This document shows, piece by piece, positions 54,849 to 64,000 of a DNA stretch of 64,000 nt (the first letter of the stretch is position 1; the number at the start of each line of letters is the position of its first letter). The notes under the pieces were generated by a model that searched no databases, had not been told where the DNA came from, and was given only the letters and a program-made list of their open reading frames with translations. The position numbers and the translations under genes were made by a program. Location: the NCBI GenBank assembly GCA_019856515.1, contig CP082230.1, forward strand, positions 3,658,001 through 3,722,000. The letters are read 5' to 3'. This DNA is from Prolixibacteraceae bacterium. GTDB taxonomy: Bacteria > Bacteroidota > Bacteroidia > Bacteroidales > Prolixibacteraceae.

Positions 54849-55577
54849 ATGAGATTAAGAGCCGAAGGGATAAAGAAACAATACGGAAAAAGATTGGTAG
54901 TAAAGGGGGTTTCACTTGATGTAGAACAAGGAGAGATCGTTGGTTTGTTAGGACCTAATGGTGCAGGAAAGACCACCTCATTTTATATGACAGTGGGTTT
55001 GATCCAACCTTCGGGAGGACGAATCTTTCTTGATGATGAAGATATTACTAAACTTCCAGTATATAAAAGAGCCCAGTTAGGGGTCGGGTATTTGGCACAG
55101 GAGGCATCTGTTTTTCGTCAATTAAGTATTGAGGATAACATCATGTCAATATTAGAGATGACCGACACCTCGAAAGAGTATCAGAAAGATAAATTGGAGT
55201 CTCTATTGGACGAGTTTGGTCTGCAGCATATTCGCAAAAGTAAGGGTATACAGTTATCTGGAGGAGAGCGACGTCGTTGTGAGATTGCACGTTGTTTGGC
55301 CATTAACCCTAAGTTTATTCTTTTGGATGAGCCATTTGCTGGTGTTGACCCTATTGCAGTAGAGGATATACAGAAGATTGTATTTAAATTGAGAGATAAA
55401 AATATTGGTATTTTGATTACCGACCACAATGTGCATGAGACATTGTCTATTACCGATCGATCGTATCTATTATATGATGGACGTATTCTTCAATCAGGTA
55501 CGGCGGAAGAGCTTGCTGCCGACGAGGAAGTTCGTCGTCTATACTTAGGACAAAACTTCGAATTGCGTAAGAAGTAA
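54849..55577 (+). CDS. lptB: LPS export ABC transporter ATP-binding protein LptB
   Basis: A 242-residue ABC ATPase that powers lipopolysaccharide extraction by LptFG. The start is set at [13 protein letters not shown] (ATG 54849); the frame is open 25 codons upstream but that part has no similarity to the family. Walker A GPNGAGKT (35-42), signature [13 protein letters not shown], Walker [14 protein letters not shown] and the switch histidine in [12 protein letters not shown] are present, all characteristic of LptB. tatC ends 77 bp upstream, and LptC/A/F/G are not adjacent. Confidence 0.94.
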   Translation: MRLRAEGIKKQYGKRLVVKGVSLDVEQGEIVGLLGPNGAGKTTSFYMTVGLIQPSGGRIFLDDEDITKLPVYKRAQLGVGYLAQEASVFRQLSIEDNIMSILEMTDTSKEYQKDKLESLLDEFGLQHIRKSKGIQLSGGERRRCEIARCLAINPKFILLDEPFAGVDPIAVEDIQKIVFKLRDKNIGILITDHNVHETLSITDRSYLLYDGRILQSGTAEELAADEEVRRLYLGQNFELRKK

Positions 55578-55643
55578 AAAAGTATGGAATATTTTTGGAG
55601 GTTCGTAAAAAATATTCCATATTTGCATCGCTTTTGTGGGAAC

Positions 55644-55725
55644 GCGGATGTGGCGTAATTGGTAGCCGCGCTAGACTTAGGATCTAGTGCCGAGAGGCGT
55701 GGGGGTTCGAGTCCCTTCATCCGCA
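55644..55725 (+). tRNA. tRNA-Leu (anticodon UAG)
   Basis: The acceptor stem GCGGATG pairs with CATCCGC. The anticodon stem CTAGA/TCTAG encloses the loop CTTAGGA with anticodon TAG. A long variable arm (TGCCGAGAGGCGT), as in class II tRNAs, and a T arm GGGG-TTCGAGT-CCCT follow. The discriminator base is A and CCA is not encoded. Confidence 0.95.
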
Positions 55726-55737
55726 CGTTGATAGCAT

Positions 55738-55781
55738 AGAACCGCTTTCGTTATCCTGATAAAGGATCGTAGGCGGTTTCT
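55738..55781 (+). terminator. Probable terminator after tRNA-Leu
   Basis: GAACCGC pairs with GGCGGTTTC across a loop that holds a second small stem (TATCCTGATAAAGGAT), followed by TTATTATAT. Confidence 0.5.
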
Positions 55782-55868
55782 TATTATATAAAAAATCAAA
55801 AATTAGAATAAAGAAGGAGGCATACCTGCCTTTTGGCATTTTGAATCTTTCATTAAGTGTAGGAAATT

Positions 55869-57209
55869 ATGAAAATTACCAGAGAAAACATTGATGATTT
55901 GAATGCTGTTGTCAGGCTGACAGTTGAAAAAAACGATTACGAGGCAACGGTAAACGAGACTCTAAAAGAATACCGTAAAAAGGCTCAAATGCCTGGTTTC
56001 CGTCAAGGAAAAGTTCCTGCAGGTATGGTGAAGAAGATGTACGGTCAATCTCTTCTTGCAGAAGAGGTAAACAAAGTTATCTCTAAATCTCTAACTGATT
56101 TTATCAAGAGTGAAGATCTTGATATTCTTGGTGAGCCTCTTCCTAATGATGAAGAAACAAAGAGTATTGATTGGGCAAAAGATACTGATTTCGAATTTGT
56201 ATTTGATATCGCTCTTACTCCTGAGATCAATATTACTTTAGATAAGAGAAGTAAGCTTCCTTACTATACAATCAAAGTGGATGAGCAAGCTATTGACAAC
56301 CAAGTTGAAGCTTTCGCTAACCGTTTTGGTGAGAATCAACCTGCAGAAAAAGTAGAAGAGAAAGAGACTATCAAAGGTTCTTTCGTTCAGGTGGATGCAG
56401 AAGGAAATGAAGTAGCTGATGGTATCAAAGTAGAGGATGTAACTCTTGCTGTTGATATGATTCAGGATGAAGAGGTGAAAAACTCTTTCATTGGCGCTAC
56501 TAAAGATTTTGAAATAGTTCTTAATCCTAAGGCTTGTTTCGCAAATGCAGCTCAAATGTTCAAAGTAGAAGATGCAGAAGCATTGGATACTACGTTCAAA
56601 TTTGTTGCTGAAGAGGTATTGACTTTCGTTGCTCACGAAGTTAACGAGGAGTTGTTCAAGAAGATTTACGGTGAAGATACTGAGATCAATACAGTAGAAG
56701 CATTCCGTGCGAAAGTGAAAGAAGAGATCGAAGCTAGCTTTGTCTATTCAAGCAAGTACCGTTTCGGAGTTGATGCTCGTGAATCTTTGATTAAGAAAGC
56801 GAAATTTGATCTTCCTGCAGCATTCTTGAAGCGTTGGATCGTGTTGACAAACAAAGAGCTTACTACTGAAAAAGTAGAAGAAGAGTGGAGCAACTACGAA
56901 GAGGGATTCAAGTGGGAGCTTATTAAGAACAAGATTGTTAAAGAGAACGAAATTCAAGTAGAGAACCAAGAGGTTCTTGAGCTTGCAAAAGAAGCTGCTT
57001 TGATGCAATTCCGTCAGTACGGTATGTTCGATGTTAAGGATGAGTATCTTGATCAATATGCTGCTTCAATTCTTGAAAACGAGCAAGAACGCACACGTTT
57101 TGCTGAGCGTAAACTAGAAGAAAAGGTTTATGACCTAATTTTAGATAAGGTAAATGCTGAGGAGAAAGAAGTGGATCAAAAAGAGTTTGATGCATTATTC
57201 GAAGACTAA
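55869..57209 (+). CDS. tig: Trigger factor
   Basis: A 446-residue ribosome-associated chaperone. The N-terminal ribosome-binding domain includes FRQGKVPAGMVKKMYG, the equivalent of the ribosome-docking signature GFRxGxxP. The middle PPIase-like region is diverged (about 155-245), and the C-terminal helical domain reaches the end. Bacteroidota trigger factors have this length and a degenerate PPIase domain. It comes before clpP and clpX, the classical tig-clpP-clpX order, with a strong terminator between tig and clpP. Confidence 0.94.
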   Translation: MKITRENIDDLNAVVRLTVEKNDYEATVNETLKEYRKKAQMPGFRQGKVPAGMVKKMYGQSLLAEEVNKVISKSLTDFIKSEDLDILGEPLPNDEETKSIDWAKDTDFEFVFDIALTPEINITLDKRSKLPYYTIKVDEQAIDNQVEAFANRFGENQPAEKVEEKETIKGSFVQVDAEGNEVADGIKVEDVTLAVDMIQDEEVKNSFIGATKDFEIVLNPKACFANAAQMFKVEDAEALDTTFKFVAEEVLTFVAHEVNEELFKKIYGEDTEINTVEAFRAKVKEEIEASFVYSSKYRFGVDARESLIKKAKFDLPAAFLKRWIVLTNKELTTEKVEEEWSNYEEGFKWELIKNKIVKENEIQVENQEVLELAKEAALMQFRQYGMFDVKDEYLDQYAASILENEQERTRFAERKLEEKVYDLILDKVNAEEKEVDQKEFDALFED

Positions 57210-57249
57210 TCTTAATCTGAAAATAGGAAACATTCTATAAGATTATTAA

Positions 57250-57292
57250 CTTTGTAGTAGACCGTTTTAGCGGTCTCTACAAAGTTTTTTTT
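57250..57292 (+). terminator. Rho-independent terminator after tig
   Basis: CTTTGTAG-T-AGACCG pairs with CGGTCT-CTACAAAG around a 6-nt loop and is followed by eight T residues. It lies directly before clpP, so clpP probably has its own promoter; TAACTTTG at 57247-57254 overlaps this stem. Confidence 0.85.
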
Positions 57293-57309
57293 GTTTTAAA
57301 CATATAGGT

Positions 57310-57981
57310 ATGGGTTACAACAACGATGAATTCCGCAAATTTGCGAAGGGACATATGGGCATTAGCAGTATGAACCTCCATCGATTTGAATCGATTAATG
57401 CGAACTATATTTCTCCAACAATTATAGAAGAGAGACAGATGAATGTGGCTTCTATGGATGTCTTTTCTCGATTGATGATGGACCGTATCATATTCTTGGG
57501 GGTTCCTATCGACGATCATGTGGCAAATATTATCCAAGCACAGCTTCTGTTTTTAGAATCGGCTGATCCAGGAAAAGATATACAAATCTATTTTAACTCT
57601 CCAGGAGGATCTGTTTATGCAGGTCTAGGAATTTATGATACGATGCAGTATATCAATTGTGATGTAGCTACGATCTGTACAGGGATTGCTGCATCAATGG
57701 CTGCAGTGTTGTTGTGTGCAGGAGCGGAAGGTAAACGTTCAGCTTTGACTCATTCACGTGTGATGATCCACCAGCCTTTGGGAGGAGCACAAGGACAAGC
57801 TTCCGATATCGAGATTACTACTAGAGAGATCTTGAAGTTAAAGAGTGAGTTGTATCAGATTATAGCAGACCATTCGAAGCAGACTTTCGATAAAGTGGCA
57901 GCTGATTCAGATAGAGATTATTGGATGACTTCTACTGAAGCATTGGATTATGGTATGATTGATACTATATTGAAGAGATAG
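57310..57981 (+). CDS. clpP: ATP-dependent Clp protease proteolytic subunit ClpP
   Basis: A 223-residue serine peptidase forming the tetradecameric barrel. The catalytic serine is in GIAASMAAVLL (S129) and the histidine in HSRVMIHQPLGG (H154); the catalytic Asp is in the SDRDYWMT segment. The oxyanion glycine region FNSPGGSVYAGLGI is present. About 30 extra N-terminal residues precede the core, as in other Bacteroidota ClpP. It works with ClpX, encoded 87 bp downstream. Confidence 0.96.
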   Translation: MGYNNDEFRKFAKGHMGISSMNLHRFESINANYISPTIIEERQMNVASMDVFSRLMMDRIIFLGVPIDDHVANIIQAQLLFLESADPGKDIQIYFNSPGGSVYAGLGIYDTMQYINCDVATICTGIAASMAAVLLCAGAEGKRSALTHSRVMIHQPLGGAQGQASDIEITTREILKLKSELYQIIADHSKQTFDKVAADSDRDYWMTSTEALDYGMIDTILKR

Positions 57982-58003
57982 ATAATTATTCAAATCAAAT
58001 AGT

Positions 58004-58045
58004 GAGAAGAGAGACTATTAGTGATGTTCTCTTCTCGTTTTTTTT
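58004..58045 (+). terminator. Terminator between clpP and clpX
   Basis: GAGAAGAGA pairs with TCTCTTCTC across a 15-nt loop, followed by eight T residues. The clpX ATG lies 24 bp beyond, so the stem may attenuate rather than end transcription. Confidence 0.8.
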
Positions 58046-58068
58046 AATACGAAGGATAGGAGAACTTT

Positions 58069-59274
58069 ATGGATAGGTGTTCTTTTTGTGGTCGCCCTAA
58101 GAAGGAGGTAAACTTACTTATCGCTGGTGTGGATGGACATATCTGCGATAGCTGTATTGAACAAGCTCATACGATTATATCGGAGGAGTATAAAGGTTCA
58201 AATAAGTTTGATCTAGCTACGGTTGATTTGAAAAAACCTCAAGAGATAAAATATAAGTTAGATCAGTATGTGATTGGACAGGACGAAGCAAAGAAGATAT
58301 TGTCTGTTGCAGTTTATAACCATTATAAACGTCTTGGTCAACCTACTACGGATAACGATGAGGTAGAGATTGAGAAATCCAATATTATGTTGGTAGGGCC
58401 AACAGGTACTGGTAAAACATTACTTGCTCGTACCATCGCTCGCATGTTAAATGTGCCATTCACTATTGTGGATGCTACTGTGCTTACTGAAGCTGGATAT
58501 GTTGGTGAGGATATTGAGAGCTTGTTAACACGTCTATTGCAATCTGCAGATTATGATGTGGAGGCTGCGGAGCGTGGTATTGTATTTATTGATGAGATTG
58601 ATAAAATTGCGAGAAAAGGGGACAACCCTTCGATCACTCGTGATGTCTCAGGAGAAGGGGTTCAGCAAGGTCTTCTTAAGTTATTAGAAGGATCTATTGT
58701 GAACGTACCGCCACAGGGTGGTAGAAAACACCCTGATCAGAAGATGATCCCTGTGAACACGAAGAATATCTTGTTTATCTGTGGTGGTGCTTTTGATGGT
58801 ATTGAGAGAAAGATTTCTCAGCGCTTGAATGCACAAGTTGTTGGATATAATGCAAGCCGTTCTACTGACAAACTAGACAGAGAAAATATGCTACAATATG
58901 TAGCACCTCAAGATTTAAAATCGTTCGGTTTGATTCCTGAAATCATTGGACGTCTTCCTGTTTTATCTTTCTTGAACCCGTTAGATCGTGATGCACTACG
59001 TAGCATCTTGACAGAGCCAAAGAATGCTTTGATTAAGCAATATGTAAAGCTGTTCAAGATGGACGGAATGGATCTCTCTTTCACTGCAGGAGCATTAGAT
59101 GAGATTGTGGATGTAGCTTTGAAATATAAGTTAGGTGCTCGTGGACTACGAGGTATTTGTGAAACAATCATGGTAGACGTGATGTTCGATATGCCTTCTG
59201 GAGAGGACACGAAAGTGAAGATAGATAAGGCTTATTGCCAGAAACATCTGAATAACTTCCATACAAGAGTATAA
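58069..59274 (+). CDS. clpX: ATP-dependent Clp protease ATPase subunit ClpX
   Basis: A 401-residue AAA+ unfoldase delivering substrates to ClpP. It has the N-terminal zinc-binding domain (CSFC at 4-7 and CDSC), Walker [12 protein letters not shown], Walker [12 protein letters not shown], the pore loop GYVGEDIE, the ClpP-binding IGF-type loop region (here near VVGYNASR), and sensor 2 in GARGLRG. It follows clpP and ends at a strong terminator. Confidence 0.97.
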   Translation: MDRCSFCGRPKKEVNLLIAGVDGHICDSCIEQAHTIISEEYKGSNKFDLATVDLKKPQEIKYKLDQYVIGQDEAKKILSVAVYNHYKRLGQPTTDNDEVEIEKSNIMLVGPTGTGKTLLARTIARMLNVPFTIVDATVLTEAGYVGEDIESLLTRLLQSADYDVEAAERGIVFIDEIDKIARKGDNPSITRDVSGEGVQQGLLKLLEGSIVNVPPQGGRKHPDQKMIPVNTKNILFICGGAFDGIERKISQRLNAQVVGYNASRSTDKLDRENMLQYVAPQDLKSFGLIPEIIGRLPVLSFLNPLDRDALRSILTEPKNALIKQYVKLFKMDGMDLSFTAGALDEIVDVALKYKLGARGLRGICETIMVDVMFDMPSGEDTKVKIDKAYCQKHLNNFHTRV

Positions 59275-59292
59275 CTCAGATATTTTAAGATA

Positions 59293-59329
59293 TAAAAAAA
59301 AGCAAAGTCTATTGACTTTGCTTTTTTTA
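59293..59329. terminator. Bidirectional terminator after clpX
   Basis: AAAAAAAGCAAAGTC pairs perfectly with GACTTTGCTTTTTTT around a 4-nt loop. It serves clpX and possibly the convergent HIT/greA operon. Confidence 0.9.
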
Positions 59330-59391
59330 TATCCATTTTGTACGTAACGCTACGGTATATTTATCTCTATACTGTGTGTCAAGAATCCAAT

Positions 59392-59784
59392 TTAGATCTC
59401 TTTTCTGATCTTCTCTGCAATCTCTAGGAACTCATCTGTGGTGAGTTTAAGTTTTGGATTGGAGAAGTTTACATCCTTTTCTGAATCCATCGGGATCAGG
59501 TGGATATGTGCGTGCGGCACTTCAAGGCCAAGAACGATATTTGCCACTTTCGTACAAGGCATCGCTTTTTTTAGCCCTAAGGCTACCTTGTGTGCAAACA
59601 TTTGAAGATCTGCATATTCATTCGTATCCATATCAAAGATGTAGTCTACCTCTTTTTTAGGAACCACTAGTAGGTGTCCCTTTGTAAGTGGCGCAATGTC
59701 TAAAAAAGCATAGTGCTTTTCATCTTCGGCAATCTTGTAAGATGGTATCTCTCCAAGAATAATTTTAGTGAATATTGTTGCCAT
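59392..59784 (-). CDS. HIT-family nucleotide hydrolase
   Basis: A 130-residue histidine-triad protein (Hint/HinT type), a purine nucleoside phosphoramidase in characterised members. It begins TIFTKIILGEIPSYKIAED, typical of bacterial HIT proteins, and the catalytic triad is VPHAHIHLIPM near residue 96. It lies 18 bp after greA on the same strand, an arrangement frequent in Bacteroidota, so the two form an operon. Confidence 0.92.
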   Translation of the reverse strand: MATIFTKIILGEIPSYKIAEDEKHYAFLDIAPLTKGHLLVVPKKEVDYIFDMDTNEYADLQMFAHKVALGLKKAMPCTKVANIVLGLEVPHAHIHLIPMDSEKDVNFSNPKLKLTTDEFLEIAEKIRKEI

Positions 59785-59802
59785 GGTTAGGTCGATTGAA
59801 TT

Positions 59803-60276
59803 TTAAAGAGAGATCTCAATTACTTCAAAAGGAATGATACCATTTGGCACTGTTATCTCCACTTTATCTCCTACTTTTTTTCCTAGAAGACCTTTGGCAA
59901 TAGGTGTGCTTACTGCAATTTTACCCTCTTTTAAGTTCGCTTCTGTTTCAGAAACAAGGGTGTATTCCATGATAGAATTGTTCTTGCAGTTCTTGATCTT
60001 TACTTTGTTAAGGATCTGTACCGTAGAAGTGTCAATCTTTGATTCGTCAATAATACGTGCACTTGCAATTTGCCCTTGAACGACAGAGATCTTTGCTTCG
60101 AGCATTCCTTGTGCATCTTTTGCAGCATCATATTCTGCGTTCTCCGAGATATCTCCTTTTTCGATTGCTTCGCCAATTTCTTTAGAGATACGAGGGCGCT
60201 CAACTGTGGTTAAATAGTCAAGTTCTTCCCTAAGCTTTTTTAGGCCCTCTTTGGTCATGTAGCTTATATTTGCCAT
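59803..60276 (-). CDS. greA: Transcription elongation factor GreA
   Basis: 157 residues, the normal GreA length. It stimulates transcript cleavage by backtracked RNA polymerase. The N-terminal coiled coil includes YMTKEGLKKLREELDYL and the GreA signature GDISENAEYDAAKDAQ with the catalytic acidic pair (D/E near 41-44). The C-terminal FKBP-like domain has VSTPIAKGLLGKKVGD. First gene of the greA-HIT pair. Confidence 0.96.
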   Translation of the reverse strand: MANISYMTKEGLKKLREELDYLTTVERPRISKEIGEAIEKGDISENAEYDAAKDAQGMLEAKISVVQGQIASARIIDESKIDTSTVQILNKVKIKNCKNNSIMEYTLVSETEANLKEGKIAVSTPIAKGLLGKKVGDKVEITVPNGIIPFEVIEISL

Positions 60277-60486
60277 AGTATATCTATTTTAGTGTTCTTG
60301 AATCAAACAGATGTTTGATCTAAGAGTTAAAGTTTTTAATCTGAGTAAATTATAAAAAAAGAAAAAGAATCTTGACACGTTGATAAATGGTCAAAACTCT
60401 TTTAAAGACAAAACAAATTTAGCAATATTTTTTATTGCAGCCCAATGCTTAGTCCTTAAAAAAAAGAAATATCGAAGTTTTATTGA

Positions 60487-61014
60487 TTAGGAATATTTAC
60501 GATTTAATACTGCTTCTGCTATGATTCCTTGTCTTAAATCGAAGTGTACCTTCTTCTTATTTGTAGCAACTTTCGACTTCAGTTGCATCGTCTTTGATTC
60601 TTTCTTATTCTTGGTTTCGCTTGCCTCTTTGTTCCACTTAGACTCATTAAAATTGTATTTTTTGTCATTGGTGGTTTGTGTAGGTTTTACTGCTTCCTTC
60701 TTCTCGTATTTTTCATGGAAATTACCTCCATTAAAAGGTTTTTCAGCCTTTTCTGTATAACTCTCAAAAGGTTCGTCCGCGAAATCAAATTGGTTGTCTC
60801 TGAACTCATCATTATCTATAGAATCATTGACGCTTTGTCTGATTTTAGCAAACACATCATTCTCATCTCTTCTAGGTTCTGTCTTCTTCGTCTCCTTGGT
60901 TTTCTTACCACCTAATTTGGTGAATGCGAAGATAGCCACGAAGATAAGAATCTTAAGGATTAATGGAATATCGGCTTTAACGACCTCATGGGCATGTGTT
61001 GTTATATCTATCAT
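60487..61014 (-). CDS. Hypothetical single-span membrane protein with conserved C-terminus
   Basis: 175 residues if started at MIDITTHAHEVV (ATG 61012-61014); the frame is open 24 codons further up but that part overlaps the divergent gene's leader. One membrane segment (about 17-35, PLILKILIFVAIFAFTKL) is followed by a charged, low-complexity K/E/N-rich cytoplasmic region, ending VHFDLRQGIIAEAVLNRKYS. A similar end (FDLRxAxIxSEILxRKY) is, from memory, common in uncharacterised Bacteroidota proteins. Function unknown. Confidence 0.75.
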   Translation of the reverse strand: MIDITTHAHEVVKADIPLILKILIFVAIFAFTKLGGKKTKETKKTEPRRDENDVFAKIRQSVNDSIDNDEFRDNQFDFADEPFESYTEKAEKPFNGGNFHEKYEKKEAVKPTQTTNDKKYNFNESKWNKEASETKNKKESKTMQLKSKVATNKKKVHFDLRQGIIAEAVLNRKYS

Positions 61015-61036
61015 TTTTAGTAGCTTTGCTAAGATT

Positions 61037-61480
61037 ATGGTTAAAAATAAGAAAATGAAACGAATATTCATATATTCTTTACACATCTTTCTTCTACATC
61101 TGATTTCTTGTAGTGATAGCTCTTATGAATCAAATATCCCTGATGTACGATTTAGAGTGAAGATTGATCTCCAGAATGATCCATTTCTGAGAGCACCAGG
61201 AAATTATAAGGTATTTGATTACGGAGGGTACAAAGGGTTGTTGGTATATAATCTTGATGGCAATATTTTTTATGCCTATGATTTGGCATGCACACATGAA
61301 AATGGTGCTCATGTCATCACCTCAAAAAAACAGGGATCAGAGCCAACAATTATCTGTGAAACATGTGGTTCACACTTTAATCTGATAACGGCTGGAGCTC
61401 CCATAAAAGCCCCAGCACTCTATCCACTTCGTAGCTATTCATGTACACGAAGTAATATCTCTATTTGGGTGACCAACTAG
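61037..61480 (+). CDS. Rieske-type [2Fe-2S] lipoprotein
   Basis: 147 residues from ATG 61037 (an in-frame ATG at 61055 is equally possible). A lipoprotein signal ends LLHLISC, so the cysteine would be lipidated. The later sequence has a Rieske-like pair: C-T-H in [11 protein letters not shown] and C-x2-H within [10 protein letters not shown], about 26 residues apart, followed by PLRSYSC. The cluster ligands Cys/His-Cys/His are all there. It would be a small periplasm-facing redox protein; partners are not apparent. The start is only 22 bp from the divergent hypothetical gene. Confidence 0.75.
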   Translation: MVKNKKMKRIFIYSLHIFLLHLISCSDSSYESNIPDVRFRVKIDLQNDPFLRAPGNYKVFDYGGYKGLLVYNLDGNIFYAYDLACTHENGAHVITSKKQGSEPTIICETCGSHFNLITAGAPIKAPALYPLRSYSCTRSNISIWVTN

Positions 61481-63129
61481 ATCACCTCTACTCCTGCCTT
61501 TTCTAGTAGGTGTAGTCCAACATCTTTCAGCTTGTATTTCTGTATTTTGCCACTTGCTGTCATAGGATAGCTGTCAACAAAGAAGATATATTTAGGGATC
61601 TTGAATCGTGCAATCTTGCCACGACAATATTCGTGAACGTCTGCTTCCGTAAGATTTTGTCCTGCTTTTACTTTGATAAAAGCACCGATGGATTCCCCAT
61701 ACTTCTTACTTGGTATGCCTACAACTTCAACACACTCCACCATTGGGTGTTCGTGAATAAAGTTTTCAATCTCGCGTGGATAGACGTTCTCACCACCTCG
61801 GATGATCATATCTTTTATTCGTCCTGTAATCTTTAGGTAACCATTTTCATCCATCATCCCAAGATCACCTGAATGTAACCACCCCTCTTTATCAATGGCT
61901 TTCTCTGTCGCCTCGGTGTTCTTATAGTACCCCTTCATGACATTGTATCCTTTACAACATACCTCTCCTTGACAATTTGCCGCAAGAAGATCTCCTGTTT
62001 CAGGGTCAATAATCTTTACTTGTACATGAGGAAGTGCTTTTCCGACAGTGGTTGCTCTGATTTCTGGATCATCGTGAATGGTTGTTGCTGTCATTCCAGG
62101 AGAGCTCTCGGTTAATCCGTAGACGATGATAATATTCTTCATATTCATCTTGTCCATCACCTGTTTCATGGTCTCGATAGGACAAAGTGATCCTGCCATG
62201 ATGCCCGTTCTTAAACTGCTCACATCAAACTGATCAAACATCGGATGGTTTAACTCCGCGATAAACATGGTGGGAACGCCATACAGTGCCGTACACTTCT
62301 CTTTTTGTATGGATGCTAACACATGGATCGGATCAAAATTCTCCGTCATCACCATAGTTCCTCCGTGTGTGATAATGGCACATAGTGCAAGAACACAGCC
62401 GAAGCAGTGAAACATAGGAACACATGTTAATAACTTTTCGTCTGCAGTGTACTCCATACATTGTCCCACAGTGTATCCATTGTTCAAGATATTGTAGTGG
62501 GAGAGCATCACCCCTTTAGGAAAACCTGTCGTTCCCGAAGTGTATTGCATATTCACTGTGTCGTGGGCATCAAACTGTTTTTGCACCTCTACCAATCGCT
62601 CAATGGGCTGTTGACTACCTAGAAGCATCAGTTCGAAAGTGGAGTACATCCCACGATATTTCTCAGGGTTAATAAGAACCACATTCTTAAGCTTAGGGAA
62701 CTTCTTCGACTTGAGCTGCCCTCTTTCGTGTTGCTTCAGTTCGGGTACCAACTCATAAGCCATTGAGATGTAGTCACTATCACGATAGGAGTCGATGATG
62801 GCAAGCGTATGTAGGTCTGAATTCTCCACGAGGTAAGCCAACTCATGAGACTTGTAGTTGGTGTTTACCGTGACCAAAATGGCTCCAATCTTAGCCGTAG
62901 CAAACATAAAAGTAATCCAGTCTGGAACATTGTTTGCCCAAATGCCTAGTTTATCTCCTGGCTTCATCCCTATCTCTATAAGGCCTAATGCCAAATGGTT
63001 GACACGTTCATCAAACTCTTTATAGGTGAATCGCAGATTACGATCGCTATAGACAAGAAACTCCTTGTTTGGAAATCGGGATACTTGCTCTTCTAGAACT
63101 TGTCCTAATGTTTTTTCAAATAGTTGCAT
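61477..63129 (-). CDS. Medium/long-chain acyl-CoA synthetase (AMP-binding)
   Basis: A 550-residue ANL-superfamily enzyme activating a fatty or related carboxylic acid through an acyl-adenylate. Motifs: P-loop [16 protein letters not shown], the A5 segment [27 protein letters not shown] (adenylate binding) and the catalytic C-terminal lysine in [10 protein letters not shown]. It resembles FadD/AcsM-type ligases. The XRE-cupin gene lies 11 bp upstream in the same operon and probably regulates it, perhaps by sensing a ligand. It overlaps the 3' end of the convergent Rieske gene by 4 bp. Confidence 0.92.
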   Translation of the reverse strand: MQLFEKTLGQVLEEQVSRFPNKEFLVYSDRNLRFTYKEFDERVNHLALGLIEIGMKPGDKLGIWANNVPDWITFMFATAKIGAILVTVNTNYKSHELAYLVENSDLHTLAIIDSYRDSDYISMAYELVPELKQHERGQLKSKKFPKLKNVVLINPEKYRGMYSTFELMLLGSQQPIERLVEVQKQFDAHDTVNMQYTSGTTGFPKGVMLSHYNILNNGYTVGQCMEYTADEKLLTCVPMFHCFGCVLALCAIITHGGTMVMTENFDPIHVLASIQKEKCTALYGVPTMFIAELNHPMFDQFDVSSLRTGIMAGSLCPIETMKQVMDKMNMKNIIIVYGLTESSPGMTATTIHDDPEIRATTVGKALPHVQVKIIDPETGDLLAANCQGEVCCKGYNVMKGYYKNTEATEKAIDKEGWLHSGDLGMMDENGYLKITGRIKDMIIRGGENVYPREIENFIHEHPMVECVEVVGIPSKKYGESIGAFIKVKAGQNLTEADVHEYCRGKIARFKIPKYIFFVDSYPMTASGKIQKYKLKDVGLHLLEKAGVEVI

Positions 63130-63140
63130 GGGTGTGGTGC

Positions 63141-63713
63141 TTAGTATGGAGTGTAGATATTAGCCAACACTTTAGCGCCATTGGCTTCGGTGGTCGAAAT
63201 ACGATGCTCTACGATAGAGTCGTAATAGATACTCTCTCCCTGTTTTAGATGGTAGTTCTCTTTTCCATATTCGATATTTACACTCCCCTCTAAAACATAG
63301 ATAAACTCTTCTCCTTCGTGGGATGATTTTTGATATCCTGTATTTTGTCCCTCCTCTAAATTGATAAGGAATGGCTCCATATGACGCCCTGCTTTGTTCG
63401 ACGCCATAGGCATATAATCTACTTTGTGGTTGTCAAAAACAGGATGCATTGAGATATGATCTTGTTTGTTCTCTTCCCCTTTGCGACTTAACACAGGTCC
63501 GATATTCTTGGAATCATCAAGAAATGTACCAACACGAACCCCTAAGGCTCTAGATATTCTAATCAATGTAGAGATAGAAGGCGTATGATTATCTGCTTCT
63601 ATTTTTTCTAGGTGCTCTACCGTTAGTTGACTTCTCTCACAAAGATTCTCTTTTTCGATCTGAAGTGTCTCTCGCAATGTCATGATACGTTGACCTATGC
63701 TGGAATTATTCAT
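63141..63713 (-). CDS. XRE-family regulator with C-terminal cupin domain
   Basis: 190 residues: an N-terminal XRE helix-turn-helix (about 8-64, [20 protein letters not shown] ... [11 protein letters not shown]) and a C-terminal cupin_2 domain (about 110-188, [19 protein letters not shown] and [14 protein letters not shown]). Such proteins bind a small ligand in the cupin and control a nearby operon. It directly precedes the acyl-CoA synthetase gene, so the operon probably autoregulates in response to a fatty-acid-related signal (inference). Confidence 0.93.
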   Translation of the reverse strand: MNNSSIGQRIMTLRETLQIEKENLCERSQLTVEHLEKIEADNHTPSISTLIRISRALGVRVGTFLDDSKNIGPVLSRKGEENKQDHISMHPVFDNHKVDYMPMASNKAGRHMEPFLINLEEGQNTGYQKSSHEGEEFIYVLEGSVNIEYGKENYHLKQGESIYYDSIVEHRISTTEANGAKVLANIYTPY

Positions 63714-63897
63714 CTGTTATTATTTATAGTTTGATATCGTAATTGTAAAAATATAAGTAAAAGTGGTAAATAAGTGATATTTTGACATTAAAAATAATTT
63801 TAATGTAACATTATTAATGTGGAGCGGTGTGGGATAAATAATAGAACCTTTTGCTGTTCATATGGTTATACTGCTGAGTGATATAAAAAAGAGTTAT
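63714..63897. promoter_or_regulatory. Divergent promoter region, XRE-cupin versus dprA-like gene
   Basis: 184 AT-rich bases between divergent starts. It should carry the XRE-cupin/acyl-CoA-synthetase promoter and that of the gene at 63898. No clear operator palindrome was found. Confidence 0.4.
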
Positions 63898-64000
63898 ATG
63901 GATTATCGGGTTTATTCAATAGCATTGTCTATGGTCCCGAAGATTGATCGTGAGATTATCGATCGACTGGTGGCCTATTGTGGGGATATGTCTTCCATTT
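63898..64000 (+). CDS. dprA: Probable DNA-processing protein DprA, 5' end only
   Basis: 34 codons from ATG 63898 to the window edge: MDYRVYSIALSMVPKIDREI and then DRLVAYCGDMSSI. The pattern (short start, L/I-ALxxVPxI, then a helix-hairpin-helix with a YCG motif) is that of the N-terminal SAM-like region of DprA, the RecA loader in natural transformation. The call rests on few residues. Confidence 0.5.
   Translation, partial: MDYRVYSIALSMVPKIDREIIDRLVAYCGDMSSI

Noticed and set aside
55800..55868. AAGAAGGAGGCATACCTGCC before tig, similar to part of the 163-bp repeat
   Set aside because: Only about 20 bp resemble the repeat and the other half and ends are missing; could be a chance match or a ribosome-binding-site-rich leader.

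Overview
The window looks like chromosomal DNA of a marine-type Bacteroidota (order Marinilabiliales or a relative; an inference from gene content, not a search). The pointers are SusC/TonB-receptor-like outer-membrane barrels, a LytTR/His_kinase pair, a probable glycine-lipid gene pair (glsA/glsB), a PurF with a short propeptide, the long Bacteroidota form of MraY, a chondroitinase-type PL8 lyase, remnants of an NVEALA/beta-propeller locus, an AT-rich sequence, and a tRNA without an encoded CCA.

Layout. 1-15823 (all minus) is a complete division and cell-wall (dcw) operon, transcribed rsmH-ftsL-ftsI(PASTA)-murE-mraY-murD-ftsW-murG-murC-ftsQ-ftsA-ftsZ2-ftsZ1. It is tightly packed and encodes the meso-DAP peptidoglycan precursor pathway plus the divisome core. 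Two unusual points are two tandem, apparently GTPase-competent ftsZ genes and no mraZ at the head. 15824-21640 is accessory DNA: an intact ISAs1-family IS with a 10-bp target duplication, a YejM-like membrane sulfatase-fold protein, then 1.5 kb without genes. That stretch holds a 33-bp tandem array, a 205-bp palindrome whose two arms are each eight 11-bp units, and a 132-bp hairpin element.

21644-28174 is a four-gene module (LytTR regulator, histidine kinase, S41 peptidase, outer-membrane barrel) bracketed by 41-bp direct repeats. A frameshifted paralogous barrel and several gene remnants follow. 31797-36692 is insertion debris: a membrane-protein gene split by a decayed ISAs1-type element, and a hypothetical gene whose 3' end is interrupted by an IS66-type element with an 8-bp target duplication. 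37076-47949 carries a methyltransferase, a chondroitin-lyase-like PL8 enzyme, two tandem acyltransferase-3 membrane proteins, the glycine-lipid pair and purF. 48013-64000 is mostly housekeeping: a SPOR protein, miaB, recQ, tatC, lptB, tRNA-Leu, tig-clpP-clpX, greA-HIT, a Rieske-like lipoprotein, an XRE-cupin regulator with an acyl-CoA synthetase, and the start of a probable dprA.

A 163-bp imperfectly palindromic intergenic repeat occurs three times, each directly upstream of a gene start (rsmH, glsB, tatC). It is the clearest dispersed structure not explained by genes. The best candidates for something undescribed are the ftsZ pair, this repeat family, the 11-bp-unit palindrome, and the repeat-bracketed signalling/outer-membrane module.
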